Assembly (NCBI RefSeq): GCF_001814775.1
Contig: NZ_KV817777.1
Location: 25,342-85,083, forward strand
From: Streptococcus sp. HMSC067H01
GTDB lineage: Bacteria; Bacillota; Bacilli; Lactobacillales; Streptococcaceae
Length of the DNA: 59,742 bases
Direction of reading: 5' to 3'
Below are positions 8,720 to 18,789 of the stretch, in pieces. Positions within the stretch are counted from its first letter, which is position 1, and the number at the start of each line of letters is the position of its first letter. The notes beneath the pieces were generated by a model. It was not told the origin of the DNA. It searched no databases and was given only the letters and a program-made list of their open reading frames with translations. The translations under genes and the position numbers were made by a program.

Positions 8720-9343
8720 ATGAAATCAACTATTAAAACAAAATTTGCAGGATTGGCAGTCGTACTTGCTTTCCTTGCACCATCACTAACTTTTGCGCAA
8801 GAGACAACGACTTACACAGTTAAAGCTGGTGACACTCTTTCAGAAATTGCAGAAACACACAACACAACTGTTGAAAAATTGGCTGAATTGAATAATATTG
8901 AAAATACTGACCTTATCTTTGTAGACCAAGTCTTGATTATTGATGGTCCAGCTGCTGCAGTAGCTGCAACGACTTCAACAACCTATGAGGCTCCAGCTAC
9001 AACAGAGGCAACTACTGAAGCTGTAACTTACGAAGCAGAAGCAACTGAAACAACATATGAAGCACCAGCAGCACCAGTTGTGGAAGAAAGCTACACTGCT
9101 CCAGCAGCAACAGTAAGCGGATCAGAATCAGAAGCTAAAGAATGGATTGCTCAAAAAGAATCAGGTGGTAGCTACACAGCTACAAACGGACGTTACATCG
9201 GACGTTACCAATTGACAGATTCATACTTGAACGGTGACTACTCAGCTGAAAACCAAGAACGTGTAGCAGATGCCTACGTTGCAGGACGTTACGGTTCATG
9301 GACTGCAGCTAAGAACTTCTGGCTTAACAACGGTTGGTATTAA
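8720..9343 (+). CDS. Secreted LysM protein with transglycosylase-like C-terminal domain
   Basis: 207 residues: signal peptide 1-26 (cleavage after TFA), one LysM domain at about 31-75 (YTVKAGDTLSEIAETHNTTVEKL), an Ala/Thr/Glu-rich wall-spanning linker at about 77-135, and a compact C-terminal domain. The last contains KESGGSYTATNGRYIGRYQ, in which Glu147 is placed like the catalytic Glu of lytic transglycosylase/Rpf-like folds. It should bind peptidoglycan and perhaps cut glycan strands. A pneumococcal homologue is, as I recall, part of the WalRK wall-stress regulon. I could not confirm a full WalR box upstream (only a TGTAAT half-site near 8634). It has its own terminator. Confidence 0.85.
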   Translation: MKSTIKTKFAGLAVVLAFLAPSLTFAQETTTYTVKAGDTLSEIAETHNTTVEKLAELNNIENTDLIFVDQVLIIDGPAAAVAATTSTTYEAPATTEATTEAVTYEAEATETTYEAPAAPVVEESYTAPAATVSGSESEAKEWIAQKESGGSYTATNGRYIGRYQLTDSYLNGDYSAENQERVADAYVAGRYGSWTAAKNFWLNNGWY

Positions 9344-9353
9344 GATGATATAG

Positions 9354-9378
9354 AAAAGAGCCTTAAACGGCTCTTTTT
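9354..9378. terminator. Terminator after the LysM gene, usable from both strands
   Basis: AAAAGAGCC pairs with GGCTCTTTTT around TTAAAC. A-tract and T-tract flank the stem, so it can also end the convergent gene at 9436. Confidence 0.9.
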
Positions 9379-9435
9379 GTGTGCTTACATCTGATGAGAG
9401 GTCATTATAAACATTGGTGATGAGGGCTTACAAGT

Positions 9436-10263
9436 TTATGGATTTTCTACACCTGAATTAGTAGGTTGATGACTATTTGTATTGCTATTAGACTCTGATT
9501 GAGAACCTGAAGAATCAGCAGTTTGTTCTCCTGTATTAGCGCTATTATCTCCTCCACTACTAGTACTACCAGATGAAGACTGCTCAGCTGCAGGTGCTTG
9601 GGAATTATTCAGGTTTCCATATGATTCAGAGTAGGTTGGAGTGTAGTTGCTATCTTCTGAATTGTAGGTTTCTCCTCTCTGAACGCTACTAGTCGTTTCA
9701 GTCTGGTTAGACTTTTGTTCCTCTTTTTTGGTCAAGACTTCAACTTGTTTTTGAAATTTAGAGATTAGTTCTTGAATTGGTTTAATCTTTTCCTCAAGAG
9801 CAGTTTGATCGTTTGCAGAATTGATATTTTTAATGATTTCTAGTATTTTTTGTAAGGAAGTGATGGTCGTTTCAAGTGTTTGTTTATCTTGAAACTGGCT
9901 ATCAGAATCTTTTATATCTAGTTTTAAAGCTTTTTCACTATAGTGGTTTGTCACTTTATCGGCAGTAGAAGTAAGAAAGTCTGCTAGTGTCTTTTTGCCT
10001 TCATCAGTAGTTGGTTTTAATTCTTGAATTTTTTTCCAATCTTCTATAATGGTTTCAGAATCGATATTGAAGTTTTTAATAGCGTTTTTTACTTGTTCAA
10101 CATCTTGATGATTTTTTTGTTGTTTGATGAGAGCAACGTTCCCTCTCTCTGCTTGGATTTTTTCTTGATGAAGGACTAAGCCTGTCAAAAGTCCAATACC
10201 TGCAATAAGTGTAATAATAAAAATAGTATTTTTTGATATTAGAATATCTTTGTAGTTGTTCAC
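9436..10263 (-). CDS. Membrane-anchored Ser/Asn-rich protein of unknown function
   Basis: 275 residues from the GTG at 10263. One hydrophobic segment near the N-terminus (about residues 10-30, IFIITLIAGIGLLTGLVL) acts as a signal anchor. It is followed by about 150 residues of Lys/Glu/Gln-rich helix with coiled-coil character, then a low-complexity Ser/Asn/Gly/Thr tail of about 80 residues ending NSGVENP. There is no LPXTG. It probably sits on the outer face of the membrane. I chose GTG 10263 because TAGGA lies five bases upstream; GTG 10278 in the same frame has no Shine-Dalgarno. An AAGGAGG about 50 bases upstream belongs to a small leader ORF instead (10271-10306). No homologous function recognised. 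Confidence 0.6.
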   Translation of the reverse strand: MNNYKDILISKNTIFIITLIAGIGLLTGLVLHQEKIQAERGNVALIKQQKNHQDVEQVKNAIKNFNIDSETIIEDWKKIQELKPTTDEGKKTLADFLTSTADKVTNHYSEKALKLDIKDSDSQFQDKQTLETTITSLQKILEIIKNINSANDQTALEEKIKPIQELISKFQKQVEVLTKKEEQKSNQTETTSSVQRGETYNSEDSNYTPTYSESYGNLNNSQAPAAEQSSSGSTSSGGDNSANTGEQTADSSGSQSESNSNTNSHQPTNSGVENP

Positions 10264-10270
10264 ATTAGTC

Positions 10271-10306
10271 CTACGCACATGGATGATGGTGTATATATGG
10301 AATCAT
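10271..10306 (-). CDS. Possible 11-residue leader peptide
   Basis: ATG at 10306-10304, nine bases after a perfect AAGGAGG (10316-10322), encodes MIPYIHHHPCA and stops at TAG (10273-10271). The stop overlaps the TAGGA that would serve the downstream gene, so the two could be translationally coupled. Its ATG lies in one arm of an 8-bp inverted repeat. It is too short to prove coding; alternatively the real gene has lost its original start through a frameshift. Confidence 0.35.
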   Translation of the reverse strand: MIPYIHHHPCA

Positions 10307-10313
10307 GTGCGCA
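10276..10313 (-). promoter_or_regulatory. Inverted repeat in the leader of the Ser/Asn-rich protein
   Basis: CGCACATG and CATGTGCG form perfect 8-bp arms with a 22-base loop. One arm contains the leader ORF ATG, and the other abuts the start region of the main gene. Confidence 0.6.
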
Positions 10314-10458
10314 TTCCTCCTTATTAAAGTATATCATTTTTAGTTGATTTTAAAAATAAGTTTTTAAAGAGAATAGAGATTTAGGGATGAATTGATTTCT
10401 TTTGTATCCTGATTTTCATGTATTGACAGAAGAGGTTGGTAGATTATCAGCCTCTTCC

Positions 10459-10487
10459 TTGTCTTCTCTATCTAAGCATGTTATAAT
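10459..10487 (+). promoter_or_regulatory. Promoter of mnmA
   Basis: TTGTCT (10459-10464), 17-base spacer, TATAAT (10482-10487). Transcription would begin near 10494, leaving a leader of about 75 bases with two hairpins. Confidence 0.75.
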
Positions 10488-10489
10488 GA

Positions 10490-11689
<1,200 letters not shown>

Positions 11690-11690
11690 A

Positions 11691-11718
11691 TTGACAAATT
11701 TTCTCAATTTGCTACAAT
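11691..11718 (+). promoter_or_regulatory. Promoter of the NUDIX-mnmG unit
   Basis: A perfect TTGACA (11691-11696), 16-base spacer, TACAAT (11713-11718). It begins one base after the mnmA stop codon, so mnmG and the NUDIX genes have their own promoter. A TGCAGG/CCTGCA hairpin follows in the leader near 11758-11779. Confidence 0.75.
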
Positions 11719-11829
11719 AATAAAAGCAATAGAAATGATGGTCAAAGCTCATGGATGTTGCAGGCTTTTTTGTCCTGCACTTCTTTGGAGTTTTGACTGT
11801 TTTTGTGTCGTTTAAGGGAAAGGACAAGA

Positions 11830-12285
11830 ATGACTCAGCAAGACTTTCGGACAAGAGTAGGAAATACGGTTTTTGGAGTTCGGGCGACAGCCTTGATTCT
11901 CCAAAATCGCAAGCTTCTAGTCACCAAAGATAAGGGCAAGTATTACACAATCGGCGGTGCGATTCAAATTAACGAAAAAACGGAAGACGCGGTAGTCCGT
12001 GAAGTGAAGGAAGAACTGGGTGTCAAAGCTCAAGCTGGTCAGCTAGTTTTCGTAGTTGAAAATCGTTTTGAACAGGACGGTATTTACTATCACAATATCG
12101 AGTTTCATTATCTAGTGAATTTGCTTGAAGATGCCCCATTGACCATGCAGGAAGATGAAAAATCGCAGCCCTGTGAATGGATTGACATAGACAAGCTTGA
12201 GGGTATCAATCTAGTCCCAGCCTTTTTAAAAACAGCTTTGACAGCTTGGGACGGCCAACTAAGACACATTCATTTTGAGGAATAG
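11830..12285 (+). CDS. NUDIX hydrolase 1
   Basis: 151 residues with a complete Nudix box at about residues 41-64: GAIQINE-x7-REVKEELGV, fitting GX5EX7REUXEEXGU, so metal binding and catalysis should be intact. These enzymes hydrolyse a nucleoside diphosphate linked to another group; the substrate is unknown. The start is the ATG at 11830 after AAAGGAC. It is followed eight bases later by a second NUDIX gene of different sequence, and both precede mnmG. Confidence 0.85.
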   Translation: MTQQDFRTRVGNTVFGVRATALILQNRKLLVTKDKGKYYTIGGAIQINEKTEDAVVREVKEELGVKAQAGQLVFVVENRFEQDGIYYHNIEFHYLVNLLEDAPLTMQEDEKSQPCEWIDIDKLEGINLVPAFLKTALTAWDGQLRHIHFEE

Positions 12286-12293
12286 GAGAGAAA

Positions 12294-12725
12294 ATGATGG
12301 TTAAGCTTATTGCCCATGTGCTTGTTCATAGTGGTGGTGATTATTTGCTCATTCAGCGTTCGGAAATTAAAAGAGGACAACCCAACGTTTATCCAACTTA
12401 CTGGGATATTCCTGGTGGCGGGGTTGAAAAGGGTGAACTTCCGCGAGATGGAGCTCTTAGAGAATGTGTTGAAGAAGCGGGAGTTAGGCTAGACAGCAGT
12501 TCGCTCAAGCTTCTTCACGAAGATAGTCAACTGGATACCTCTAAGGATACTGTCTTTACTCGCTTAGTTTATAAAGCAGAGTGGGTTGGGGAGAAGCCAA
12601 TTATCAGATTGGATCCTGAAGAGCATACGCTCTTTAAATGGGTTACTATGGCTCAAGCTCTAGAGGAGGAGAAGTTAGTTCCTTATTTGCGAGAAATTTT
12701 TGAAAGGTTAAGAAATGACTTATAA
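12294..12725 (+). CDS. NUDIX hydrolase 2
   Basis: 143 residues. The Nudix box GGVEKGE-x7-RECVEEAGV lies at about residues 42-65, preceded by YWDIPGG. TAGGAG stands upstream of a double ATGATG, so either Met could start. It overlaps mnmG by 11 bases, a sign of translational coupling. Substrate unknown; an oxidised-nucleotide or NDP-X cleaning role would fit the family. Confidence 0.85.
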   Translation: MMVKLIAHVLVHSGGDYLLIQRSEIKRGQPNVYPTYWDIPGGGVEKGELPRDGALRECVEEAGVRLDSSSLKLLHEDSQLDTSKDTVFTRLVYKAEWVGEKPIIRLDPEEHTLFKWVTMAQALEEEKLVPYLREIFERLRNDL

Positions 12726-14631
12726 TTTTACGGAAGAATATGATATTATTGTAATCGGTGCGGGACATGCGGGGGTTGAAGCTTCCCTAGCTGCGAGCCG
12801 TATGGGTTGCAAGGTCTTGCTTGCGACTATCAACATTGAAATGTTGGCTTTCATGCCATGTAATCCGTCTATTGGTGGTTCTGCCAAGGGGATTGTCGTG
12901 CGTGAGGTAGATGCCCTTGGTGGCGAGATGGCTAAGACCATTGACAAGAGTTACATCCAGATGAAGATGCTCAACACTGGGAAGGGACCAGCTGTCCGTG
13001 CCCTTCGTGCGCAGGCTGATAAGGAACTTTACTCTAAAGAGATGCGCAAAACCGTTGAAAACCAAGAGAATCTGACCCTTCGTCAAACCATGATTGATGA
13101 GATTTTGGTGGAAGAAGGCAAGGTTGTCGGTGTTCGTACAGCTACCCATCAGGAATATGCTGCCAAGGCTGTTATCGTGACCACAGGAACAGCCCTCCGT
13201 GGGGAAATCATCATCGGAGATCTCAAGTATTCATCAGGTCCAAACCACAGTCTGGCTTCTATTAACCTAGCTGATAATCTCAAGGAACTTGGACTTGAAA
13301 TCGGTCGTTTCAAGACAGGAACGCCTCCACGTGTCAAGGCTTCCTCTATCAACTATGATGTGACAGAGATTCAGCCAGGAGATGAAACACCAAATCACTT
13401 CTCTTACACTTCACGTGATGAAGATTATGTCAAAGATCAAGTGCCGTGCTGGTTGACCTATACCAATGGTACCAGTCATGAGATTATCCAGAATAACCTC
13501 CACCGCGCGCCTATGTTTACAGGCGTGGTCAAGGGAGTGGGGCCTCGCTATTGTCCGTCGATTGAGGATAAGATTGTTCGCTTTGCGGACAAGGAACGCC
13601 ATCAACTCTTCCTTGAGCCAGAAGGTCGCAATACAGAGGAAGTTTATGTCCAGGGACTTTCAACTAGCCTTCCTGAGGATGTCCAGCGTGATCTGGTTCA
13701 TTCTATCAAAGGTTTGGAAAATGCAGAAATGATGCGAACTGGTTATGCCATTGAGTACGACATGGTCTTGCCTCATCAATTGCGTGCAACTCTGGAAACC
13801 AAGAAAATCTCAGGACTTTTCACAGCTGGTCAAACAAATGGTACATCTGGATATGAAGAGGCAGCAGGCCAAGGGATTATCGCGGGTATCAACGCAGCGC
13901 TGAAAATCCAAGGCAAGCCTGAGTTAATTCTAAAACGAAGTGACGGTTATATCGGAGTGATGATTGATGACTTGGTAACTAAGGGTACCATTGAACCTTA
14001 CCGTCTGTTAACTAGTCGTGCAGAATACCGACTCATCCTCCGTCATGACAATGCCGATATGCGTTTGACTGAGATGGGGCGCGAGATTGGTCTTGTTGAC
14101 GATGAACGTTGGGCTCGTTTTGAAATCAAGAAAAATCAATTTGACAATGAGATGAAGCGTCTAGACAGCATCAAACTTAAGCCAGTCAAGGAAACCAATG
14201 CTAAGGTTGAAGCGATGGGATTCAAGCCGTTGACAGATGCGGTGACAGCCAAGGAATTCCTTCGTCGCCCAGAAGTCTCTTACCAAGATGTGGTGGCTTT
14301 CATCGGACCTGCTGCTGAAGAATTGGATGACAAGATTATCGAACTGATTGAAACAGAGATCAAGTACGAAGGCTATATCTCAAAAGCCATGGATCAGGTT
14401 GCCAAGATGAAACGCATGGAAGAAAAACGCATTCCAGCCAACATCGACTGGGATGACATTGATTCCATTGCGACAGAAGCTCGCCAGAAGTTCAAACTCA
14501 TCAATCCAGAAACCATCGGCCAAGCCAGCCGTATTTCGGGAGTAAACCCAGCAGATATTTCTATTTTGATGGTGTATCTTGAAGGTAAAAATCGTAGTAT
14601 TTCAAAAAATTTAGAAAAAAAGGCTGACTAA
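12715..14631 (+). CDS. mnmG: tRNA 5-carboxymethylaminomethyl-uridine enzyme MnmG (GidA)
   Basis: 638 residues, the usual size. The FAD-binding [10 protein letters not shown] motif is at about 15-24. The conserved PCNPSIGG and DALGGEM blocks are present, and the helical C-terminal domain binds the partner MnmE (not in this window). With MnmE it builds the cmnm5 group on wobble uridine 34, the same nucleotide that MnmA thiolates. The start overlaps the end of NUDIX 2. A strong terminator follows. Confidence 0.96.
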   Translation: MTYNFTEEYDIIVIGAGHAGVEASLAASRMGCKVLLATINIEMLAFMPCNPSIGGSAKGIVVREVDALGGEMAKTIDKSYIQMKMLNTGKGPAVRALRAQADKELYSKEMRKTVENQENLTLRQTMIDEILVEEGKVVGVRTATHQEYAAKAVIVTTGTALRGEIIIGDLKYSSGPNHSLASINLADNLKELGLEIGRFKTGTPPRVKASSINYDVTEIQPGDETPNHFSYTSRDEDYVKDQVPCWLTYTNGTSHEIIQNNLHRAPMFTGVVKGVGPRYCPSIEDKIVRFADKERHQLFLEPEGRNTEEVYVQGLSTSLPEDVQRDLVHSIKGLENAEMMRTGYAIEYDMVLPHQLRATLETKKISGLFTAGQTNGTSGYEEAAGQGIIAGINAALKIQGKPELILKRSDGYIGVMIDDLVTKGTIEPYRLLTSRAEYRLILRHDNADMRLTEMGREIGLVDDERWARFEIKKNQFDNEMKRLDSIKLKPVKETNAKVEAMGFKPLTDAVTAKEFLRRPEVSYQDVVAFIGPAAEELDDKIIELIETEIKYEGYISKAMDQVAKMKRMEEKRIPANIDWDDIDSIATEARQKFKLINPETIGQASRISGVNPADISILMVYLEGKNRSISKNLEKKAD

Positions 14632-14640
14632 AGACAAAGT

Positions 14641-14674
14641 GCTGAATTCTCTTTTAGGGAATTCAGTTTTTTTA
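14641..14674 (+). terminator. Terminator of mnmG
   Basis: CTGAATTC and GAATTCAG form an 8-bp stem followed by seven or more T. Confidence 0.9.
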
Positions 14675-14719
14675 ATAGATTGCTTCTCTTTTTTTCGAAT
14701 AAAGAGAAAAGGAGAAGAG

Positions 14720-14854
14720 ATGATAACAGTAGAAGAAAAAAATTTTTTAGAAGCCTATAAAAAGGCGTCTTTTCACCGTTTTTATGAGATTGAACGCTTC
14801 GCTAGTCTCTATAAAAAGCTGAATAAATGTCCTCAGCAGGCTGACAAGAACTAG
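14720..14854 (+). CDS. 44-residue conserved-looking small protein
   Basis: The ATG at 14720 follows a strong AAAGGAGAAGAG. The product, from MITVEEKNFLEAY to CPQQADKN, is charged and helical with no membrane segment. It stands alone between the mnmG terminator and the promoter of the next gene; its 3' end overlaps that promoter. Function unknown. The good ribosome binding site is the main evidence that it is real. Confidence 0.55.
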   Translation: MITVEEKNFLEAYKKASFHRFYEIERFASLYKKLNKCPQQADKN

Positions 14855-14869
14855 ACTTTTTGATATACT
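14841..14869 (+). promoter_or_regulatory. Promoter of the membrane protein at 14899
   Basis: CTGACA (14841-14846), 17-base spacer ending in TGA, TATACT (14864-14869), i.e. an extended -10. Confidence 0.65.
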
Positions 14870-14898
14870 AGAACAAATCAAAATCTAGGAGAGAATGA

Positions 14899-16452
14899 AT
14901 GAACGTATATGGCAGATTAGAAGACGAACCAACTCCAACTTGGACTGGAAATCAAGAAAATTCAGCTGGGGGAGAGGAGCGAGAAGAGTTTGAAACACGA
15001 CAATCTGCTCGCTTACCATTGTTTAAAATCTTAATTTGGAGCACTTTAGCGGTACTTGTATCTGTAGTTCTTCCTTTTGTGCTAGGATTGACCAGTCCAG
15101 AGCAGGCTCAGGATTTCTATATTGGATGGGCCATGCACCAAGGTGGAGAAATCTACACAGACTATTTTGGAACGAGTGGTCTCCTCTATTATTTCCTACA
15201 GTATCTAGCTAAAGGTAGCCTTTTATTTGCGACCTTTAATTGGCTTGCTTTAGTGGGCGCTGGAATTTTTCTTTTCCGTTCAACCTATGACTTGACGAAA
15301 GAGGACGAGCAGTCTCGACAAGTATTGACGATTTTTTACCTTCTTGCGGGAGGTCTTAGCTTTGGTGGTGGCTATGCCACAATTCTTGCCCTTCCATTTT
15401 TATTCTACGCCCTAAACTTCGTCACAACCTATTTGGCAGAATCTAATCATGATAAAGGTTTCTTGCGTATCGGGATGAGTTTGGCGCTTGCCTTCTTCTT
15501 GGCGCCTCTAGTCACAGTTCTATATACTCTTGTCTTGTTTTTAGCCTTACTAGCCTTTAATATCGGACGCGGCTACTTGGCTCGTGGCTTTTATCAATTT
15601 CTTGCGATTTGTCTAGGATTTTCACTCTTCTTTTATCCAATCGGTTACTACACAGTTTATAAAGGGAGCTTCGGGAGTGCTATTAGTCAAATTCTCTATC
15701 CAATTGATAGTTTGAATTTTATGTCCAACCCAGGTCTGCTAGATAATCTCCTCTTTTATGGATTATTAGCAATCGGTCTCGGAGGATTGACCCTTGTGTT
15801 TGCAGGCTTTTTCCAGTCTAAACCAAGCAAGCAATACGTCCTATCTATATTTGCTGCGCTTGCTCTTGTACTATCACTAGGCTTGGAAATTTTCTCTACC
15901 GAACCGATCCATGGCAGTCGTCTAGCTGAGTTGCTTCCTTTCATGTCCATTTTGTTATTGACTCGAATTCGTGCCAATAATGCAGAGGGAGTGAGTCGTA
16001 GTAGAAGATATAGCGAAGCCCCTTCAGTATGGGCAATCTTCCTCAAAGGAAATGTTTACCTGCCTATCTTGGCCCTTGCTTACCTATTCTTGGCCCCTCT
16101 AGTAGCGCGCTATGTCCTTCACTCGGAACAATATCAAGAACGAACTCGTATAGAAACTACGGTTAAAGGACAAACACAGGCAACAGATCGTATTTATATA
16201 TGGGATGATCTTACTAATGGTTATAAGACTAGTGAACGTTTAGCGGCTAGTCAGTTGCTATCACCAAAATTATATACTGGCCTTGATGCAAATCGTAGCA
16301 AACTTGTCAATGATTTACGTGATAATCAGCCTAAAGTGATTGTGGTCAATACAAAAACAGCCCTCTGGACGGAAGTAGAACAGCTTCTAGCAGAAAGATA
16401 TCAACCAGTTCAAAGTGAATTCAAAGACTTTAAACTTTACAAATTAAAATAA
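14899..16452 (+). CDS. Multi-pass membrane protein, possible GT-C glycosyltransferase-like
   Basis: 517 residues. A 45-residue charged cytoplasmic N-terminus is followed by about 11 membrane helices (about 45-415) and a soluble C-terminal domain of about 100 residues. After the first helix comes DFYIGWAMHQGGEIYTDYFG, which resembles the first extracytoplasmic loop of GT-C/ArnT-like lipid-linked sugar transferases (acidic residue, then G-x-Y-x-D). The C-terminal domain would then lie outside the cell. This is a fold-level inference only; there is no family hit I can name. It has its own promoter, and the NrdR-box hairpin follows. Confidence 0.6.
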   Translation: MNVYGRLEDEPTPTWTGNQENSAGGEEREEFETRQSARLPLFKILIWSTLAVLVSVVLPFVLGLTSPEQAQDFYIGWAMHQGGEIYTDYFGTSGLLYYFLQYLAKGSLLFATFNWLALVGAGIFLFRSTYDLTKEDEQSRQVLTIFYLLAGGLSFGGGYATILALPFLFYALNFVTTYLAESNHDKGFLRIGMSLALAFFLAPLVTVLYTLVLFLALLAFNIGRGYLARGFYQFLAICLGFSLFFYPIGYYTVYKGSFGSAISQILYPIDSLNFMSNPGLLDNLLFYGLLAIGLGGLTLVFAGFFQSKPSKQYVLSIFAALALVLSLGLEIFSTEPIHGSRLAELLPFMSILLLTRIRANNAEGVSRSRRYSEAPSVWAIFLKGNVYLPILALAYLFLAPLVARYVLHSEQYQERTRIETTVKGQTQATDRIYIWDDLTNGYKTSERLAASQLLSPKLYTGLDANRSKLVNDLRDNQPKVIVVNTKTALWTEVEQLLAERYQPVQSEFKDFKLYKLK

Positions 16453-16455
16453 AAC

Positions 16456-16512
16456 AATCAATATCTTGTGTAATTTTAAAAAAATTTTATTTTTTAACAC
16501 AAGATATTGATT
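16456..16512 (+). promoter_or_regulatory. Pair of NrdR boxes upstream of nrdD
   Basis: Two inverted 16-bp elements, AATCAATATCTTGTGT (16456-16471) and ACACAAGATATTGATT (16497-16512). Each resembles the NrdR box consensus acaCtATATcTtGTGT; their starts are 41 bp apart, about four helical turns. Box 2 covers the predicted -35, so NrdR binding should repress nrdD. In RNA the two can also pair as a 16-bp hairpin that may end the upstream transcript. Confidence 0.75.
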
Positions 16513-16534
16513 TTTATTTTTTTAGTGATATAAT
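16507..16534 (+). promoter_or_regulatory. Promoter of nrdD
   Basis: TTGATT (16507-16512), 16-base spacer, TATAAT (16529-16534) with TG one base upstream (extended -10). It overlaps the second NrdR box. Confidence 0.7.
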
Positions 16535-16570
16535 ACTTTTTAGATACTAGTTTTAGAAAAGAGCCTGGAT

Positions 16571-18778
16571 ATGATTGTATTAGAAGAGAAAACAAACCCT
16601 GATCCAACCTTATTCGTCGAAAAGCGTGACGGCAGACGCGTCATTTTTGATGTAGACAAGATTGACAAAGCCTTGCATAAGGCTGCGGAAAAAGTCATGG
16701 ATGTAACCCCCTTGGTAGAAAAGCGTCTTAATACTCTAGTTGAACGTATTGTAGAAGAGATTCATAGTCGCTTTCCTCAAGGTGTAAAAATCTATGAAAT
16801 CCAAAATATCGTAGAGCACGAGTTATTGGAAGCCAAAGAATATGCCTTAGCAGAGGAATATATCACTTATCGAACTCAAAGGGATTTTGAGCGCTCAAAA
16901 GCAACAGATATCAACTTCAGTATCCATAAACTTCTCAACAAAGACCAGGCAGTTGTCAATGAGAATGCTAATAAAGATAGTGATGTTTTTAATACCCAGC
17001 GTGATTTGACAGCGGGGATTGTTGGGAAATCAATCGGTCTTCAAATGCTTCCTAAGCATGTGGCTAATGCCCACCAAAAAGGGGATATCCACTATCACGA
17101 TTTGGACTATAGCCCTTACACCCCGATGACCAACTGCTGTCTGATTGATTTCAAGGGCATGTTGGAAAATGGTTTTAAGATTGGGAATGCTGAGGTAGAA
17201 AGCCCCAAATCTATCCAAACTGCGACAGCGCAGATATCACAAATCATCGCCAACGTTGCATCAAGTCAGTATGGAGGCTGTTCGGCAGACCGTATAGATG
17301 AAGTTTTGGCTCCTTATGCAGAGAAAAATTACCAAAAACACCTTAAAGATGCTGAGGAATGGGTCCTACCTGACAAGCGTGAGGAGTACGCTTGGAAGAA
17401 AACTCAAAAAGACATTTATGATGCCATGCAATCTCTAGAGTACGAGATTAACACCCTCTTTACATCAAATGGACAAACACCTTTTACTTCTCTTGGTTTC
17501 GGTCTAGGAACCAATCGTTTTGAACGTGAAATTCAAAAGGCTATCTTGAATATTCGTATCAAGGGGCTTGGTTCAGAACACCGTACAGCCATCTTCCCGA
17601 AACTTATCTTTACTCTTAAAAGAGGTCTTAACTTAGAGGAAGGTTCTCCTAACTACGATATTAAACAATTGGCTCTCGAGTGTGCAACCAAGCGCATGTA
17701 CCCAGATGTCTTGTCTTACGATAAGATTGTCGAGTTGACAGGTTCTTTCAAGGTTCCGATGGGATGCCGTTCATTCCTTCAAGGATGGAAGGATGAAAAT
17801 GGAGTTGAAGTTAACTCTGGCCGTATGAACCTAGGTGTGGTAACGGTCAATCTTCCTCGTATCGCCCTCGAGTCTGAAGGCGACCTGAACAAGTTCTGGG
17901 AAATCTTCAACGAGCGCATGAATATCGCTGAAGATGCTCTAGTTTATCGTGTGGAAAGAACCAAGGAAGCCACTCCAGCTAATGCTCCTATCCTTTATCA
18001 ATACGGAGCTTTTGGCCGTCGTCTTGGTAAAGAAGAAAGTGTCGACGAGCTCTTTAAGAATAGACGTGCCACAGTTTCGCTTGGCTACATTGGACTTTAT
18101 GAAGTAGCGACAGTATTCTTTGGCAACAATTGGGAAACCAATCCAGAAGCTAAAGAGTTCACCCTTGATATCATTCGAGACATGAAACATCGAGTAGAAG
18201 AGTGGTCAGACCAATACGGTTACCACTTCTCAATCTACTCAACACCATCTGAAAGTTTAACGGATCGTTTCTGTCGTTTGGACACAGAGAAATTTGGTTC
18301 TATTCCAGACATCACAGATAAAGAGTACTACACAAATTCCTTCCATTATGATGTGCGTAAAAATCCAACTCCTTTTGAAAAATTGGACTTTGAGAAAGTC
18401 TACCCAGAAGCGGGTGCGTCAGGTGGCTTTATCCACTACTGTGAATATCCAGTTCTTCAACAAAATCCAAAGGCCTTGGAAGCTGTTTGGGACTATGCTT
18501 ATGATCGAGTAGGTTATCTCGGAACTAATACTCCGATCGACCGCTGTTACAAGTGTGATTTTGAAGGAGATTTTGAACCTACCGAGAGAGGATTTGCGTG
18601 TCCTAACTGTGGCAATAGTGATCCTAAAACAGTAGACGTGGTTAAACGAACCTGTGGCTATCTTGGGAACCCACAAGCGCGTCCGATGGTTAATGGGCGC
18701 CACAAGGAAATTGCTGCGCGTGTGAAACACATGAACGGTTCTACTATTAAAACAGCAGGACATGAAGTAAGAAGTTAG
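16571..18778 (+). CDS. nrdD: Anaerobic (class III) ribonucleoside-triphosphate reductase
   Basis: 735 residues. An N-terminal ATP-cone (about 10-105, VEKRDGRRVIFDVDKI) provides allosteric activity control. The large barrel domain follows, with a zinc site at CYKC (659-662) and CPNC (677-680). The C-terminal glycyl radical site is RTCGY with Gly696, 40 residues from the end. It reduces NTPs to dNTPs without oxygen and needs NrdG to create the radical. The ribosome binding site is weak (CTGGAT). It heads the operon nrdD - small ORF - GNAT - nrdG - kinase, under NrdR-type control. Confidence 0.97.
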   Translation: MIVLEEKTNPDPTLFVEKRDGRRVIFDVDKIDKALHKAAEKVMDVTPLVEKRLNTLVERIVEEIHSRFPQGVKIYEIQNIVEHELLEAKEYALAEEYITYRTQRDFERSKATDINFSIHKLLNKDQAVVNENANKDSDVFNTQRDLTAGIVGKSIGLQMLPKHVANAHQKGDIHYHDLDYSPYTPMTNCCLIDFKGMLENGFKIGNAEVESPKSIQTATAQISQIIANVASSQYGGCSADRIDEVLAPYAEKNYQKHLKDAEEWVLPDKREEYAWKKTQKDIYDAMQSLEYEINTLFTSNGQTPFTSLGFGLGTNRFEREIQKAILNIRIKGLGSEHRTAIFPKLIFTLKRGLNLEEGSPNYDIKQLALECATKRMYPDVLSYDKIVELTGSFKVPMGCRSFLQGWKDENGVEVNSGRMNLGVVTVNLPRIALESEGDLNKFWEIFNERMNIAEDALVYRVERTKEATPANAPILYQYGAFGRRLGKEESVDELFKNRRATVSLGYIGLYEVATVFFGNNWETNPEAKEFTLDIIRDMKHRVEEWSDQYGYHFSIYSTPSESLTDRFCRLDTEKFGSIPDITDKEYYTNSFHYDVRKNPTPFEKLDFEKVYPEAGASGGFIHYCEYPVLQQNPKALEAVWDYAYDRVGYLGTNTPIDRCYKCDFEGDFEPTERGFACPNCGNSDPKTVDVVKRTCGYLGNPQARPMVNGRHKEIAARVKHMNGSTIKTAGHEVRS

Positions 18779-18789
18779 AAAGAAATAGA

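Noticed and set aside
11758..11779. Terminator between mnmA and the first NUDIX gene
   Set aside because: TGCAGG/CCTGCA can pair, but the T-run is in the loop, not after the stem.
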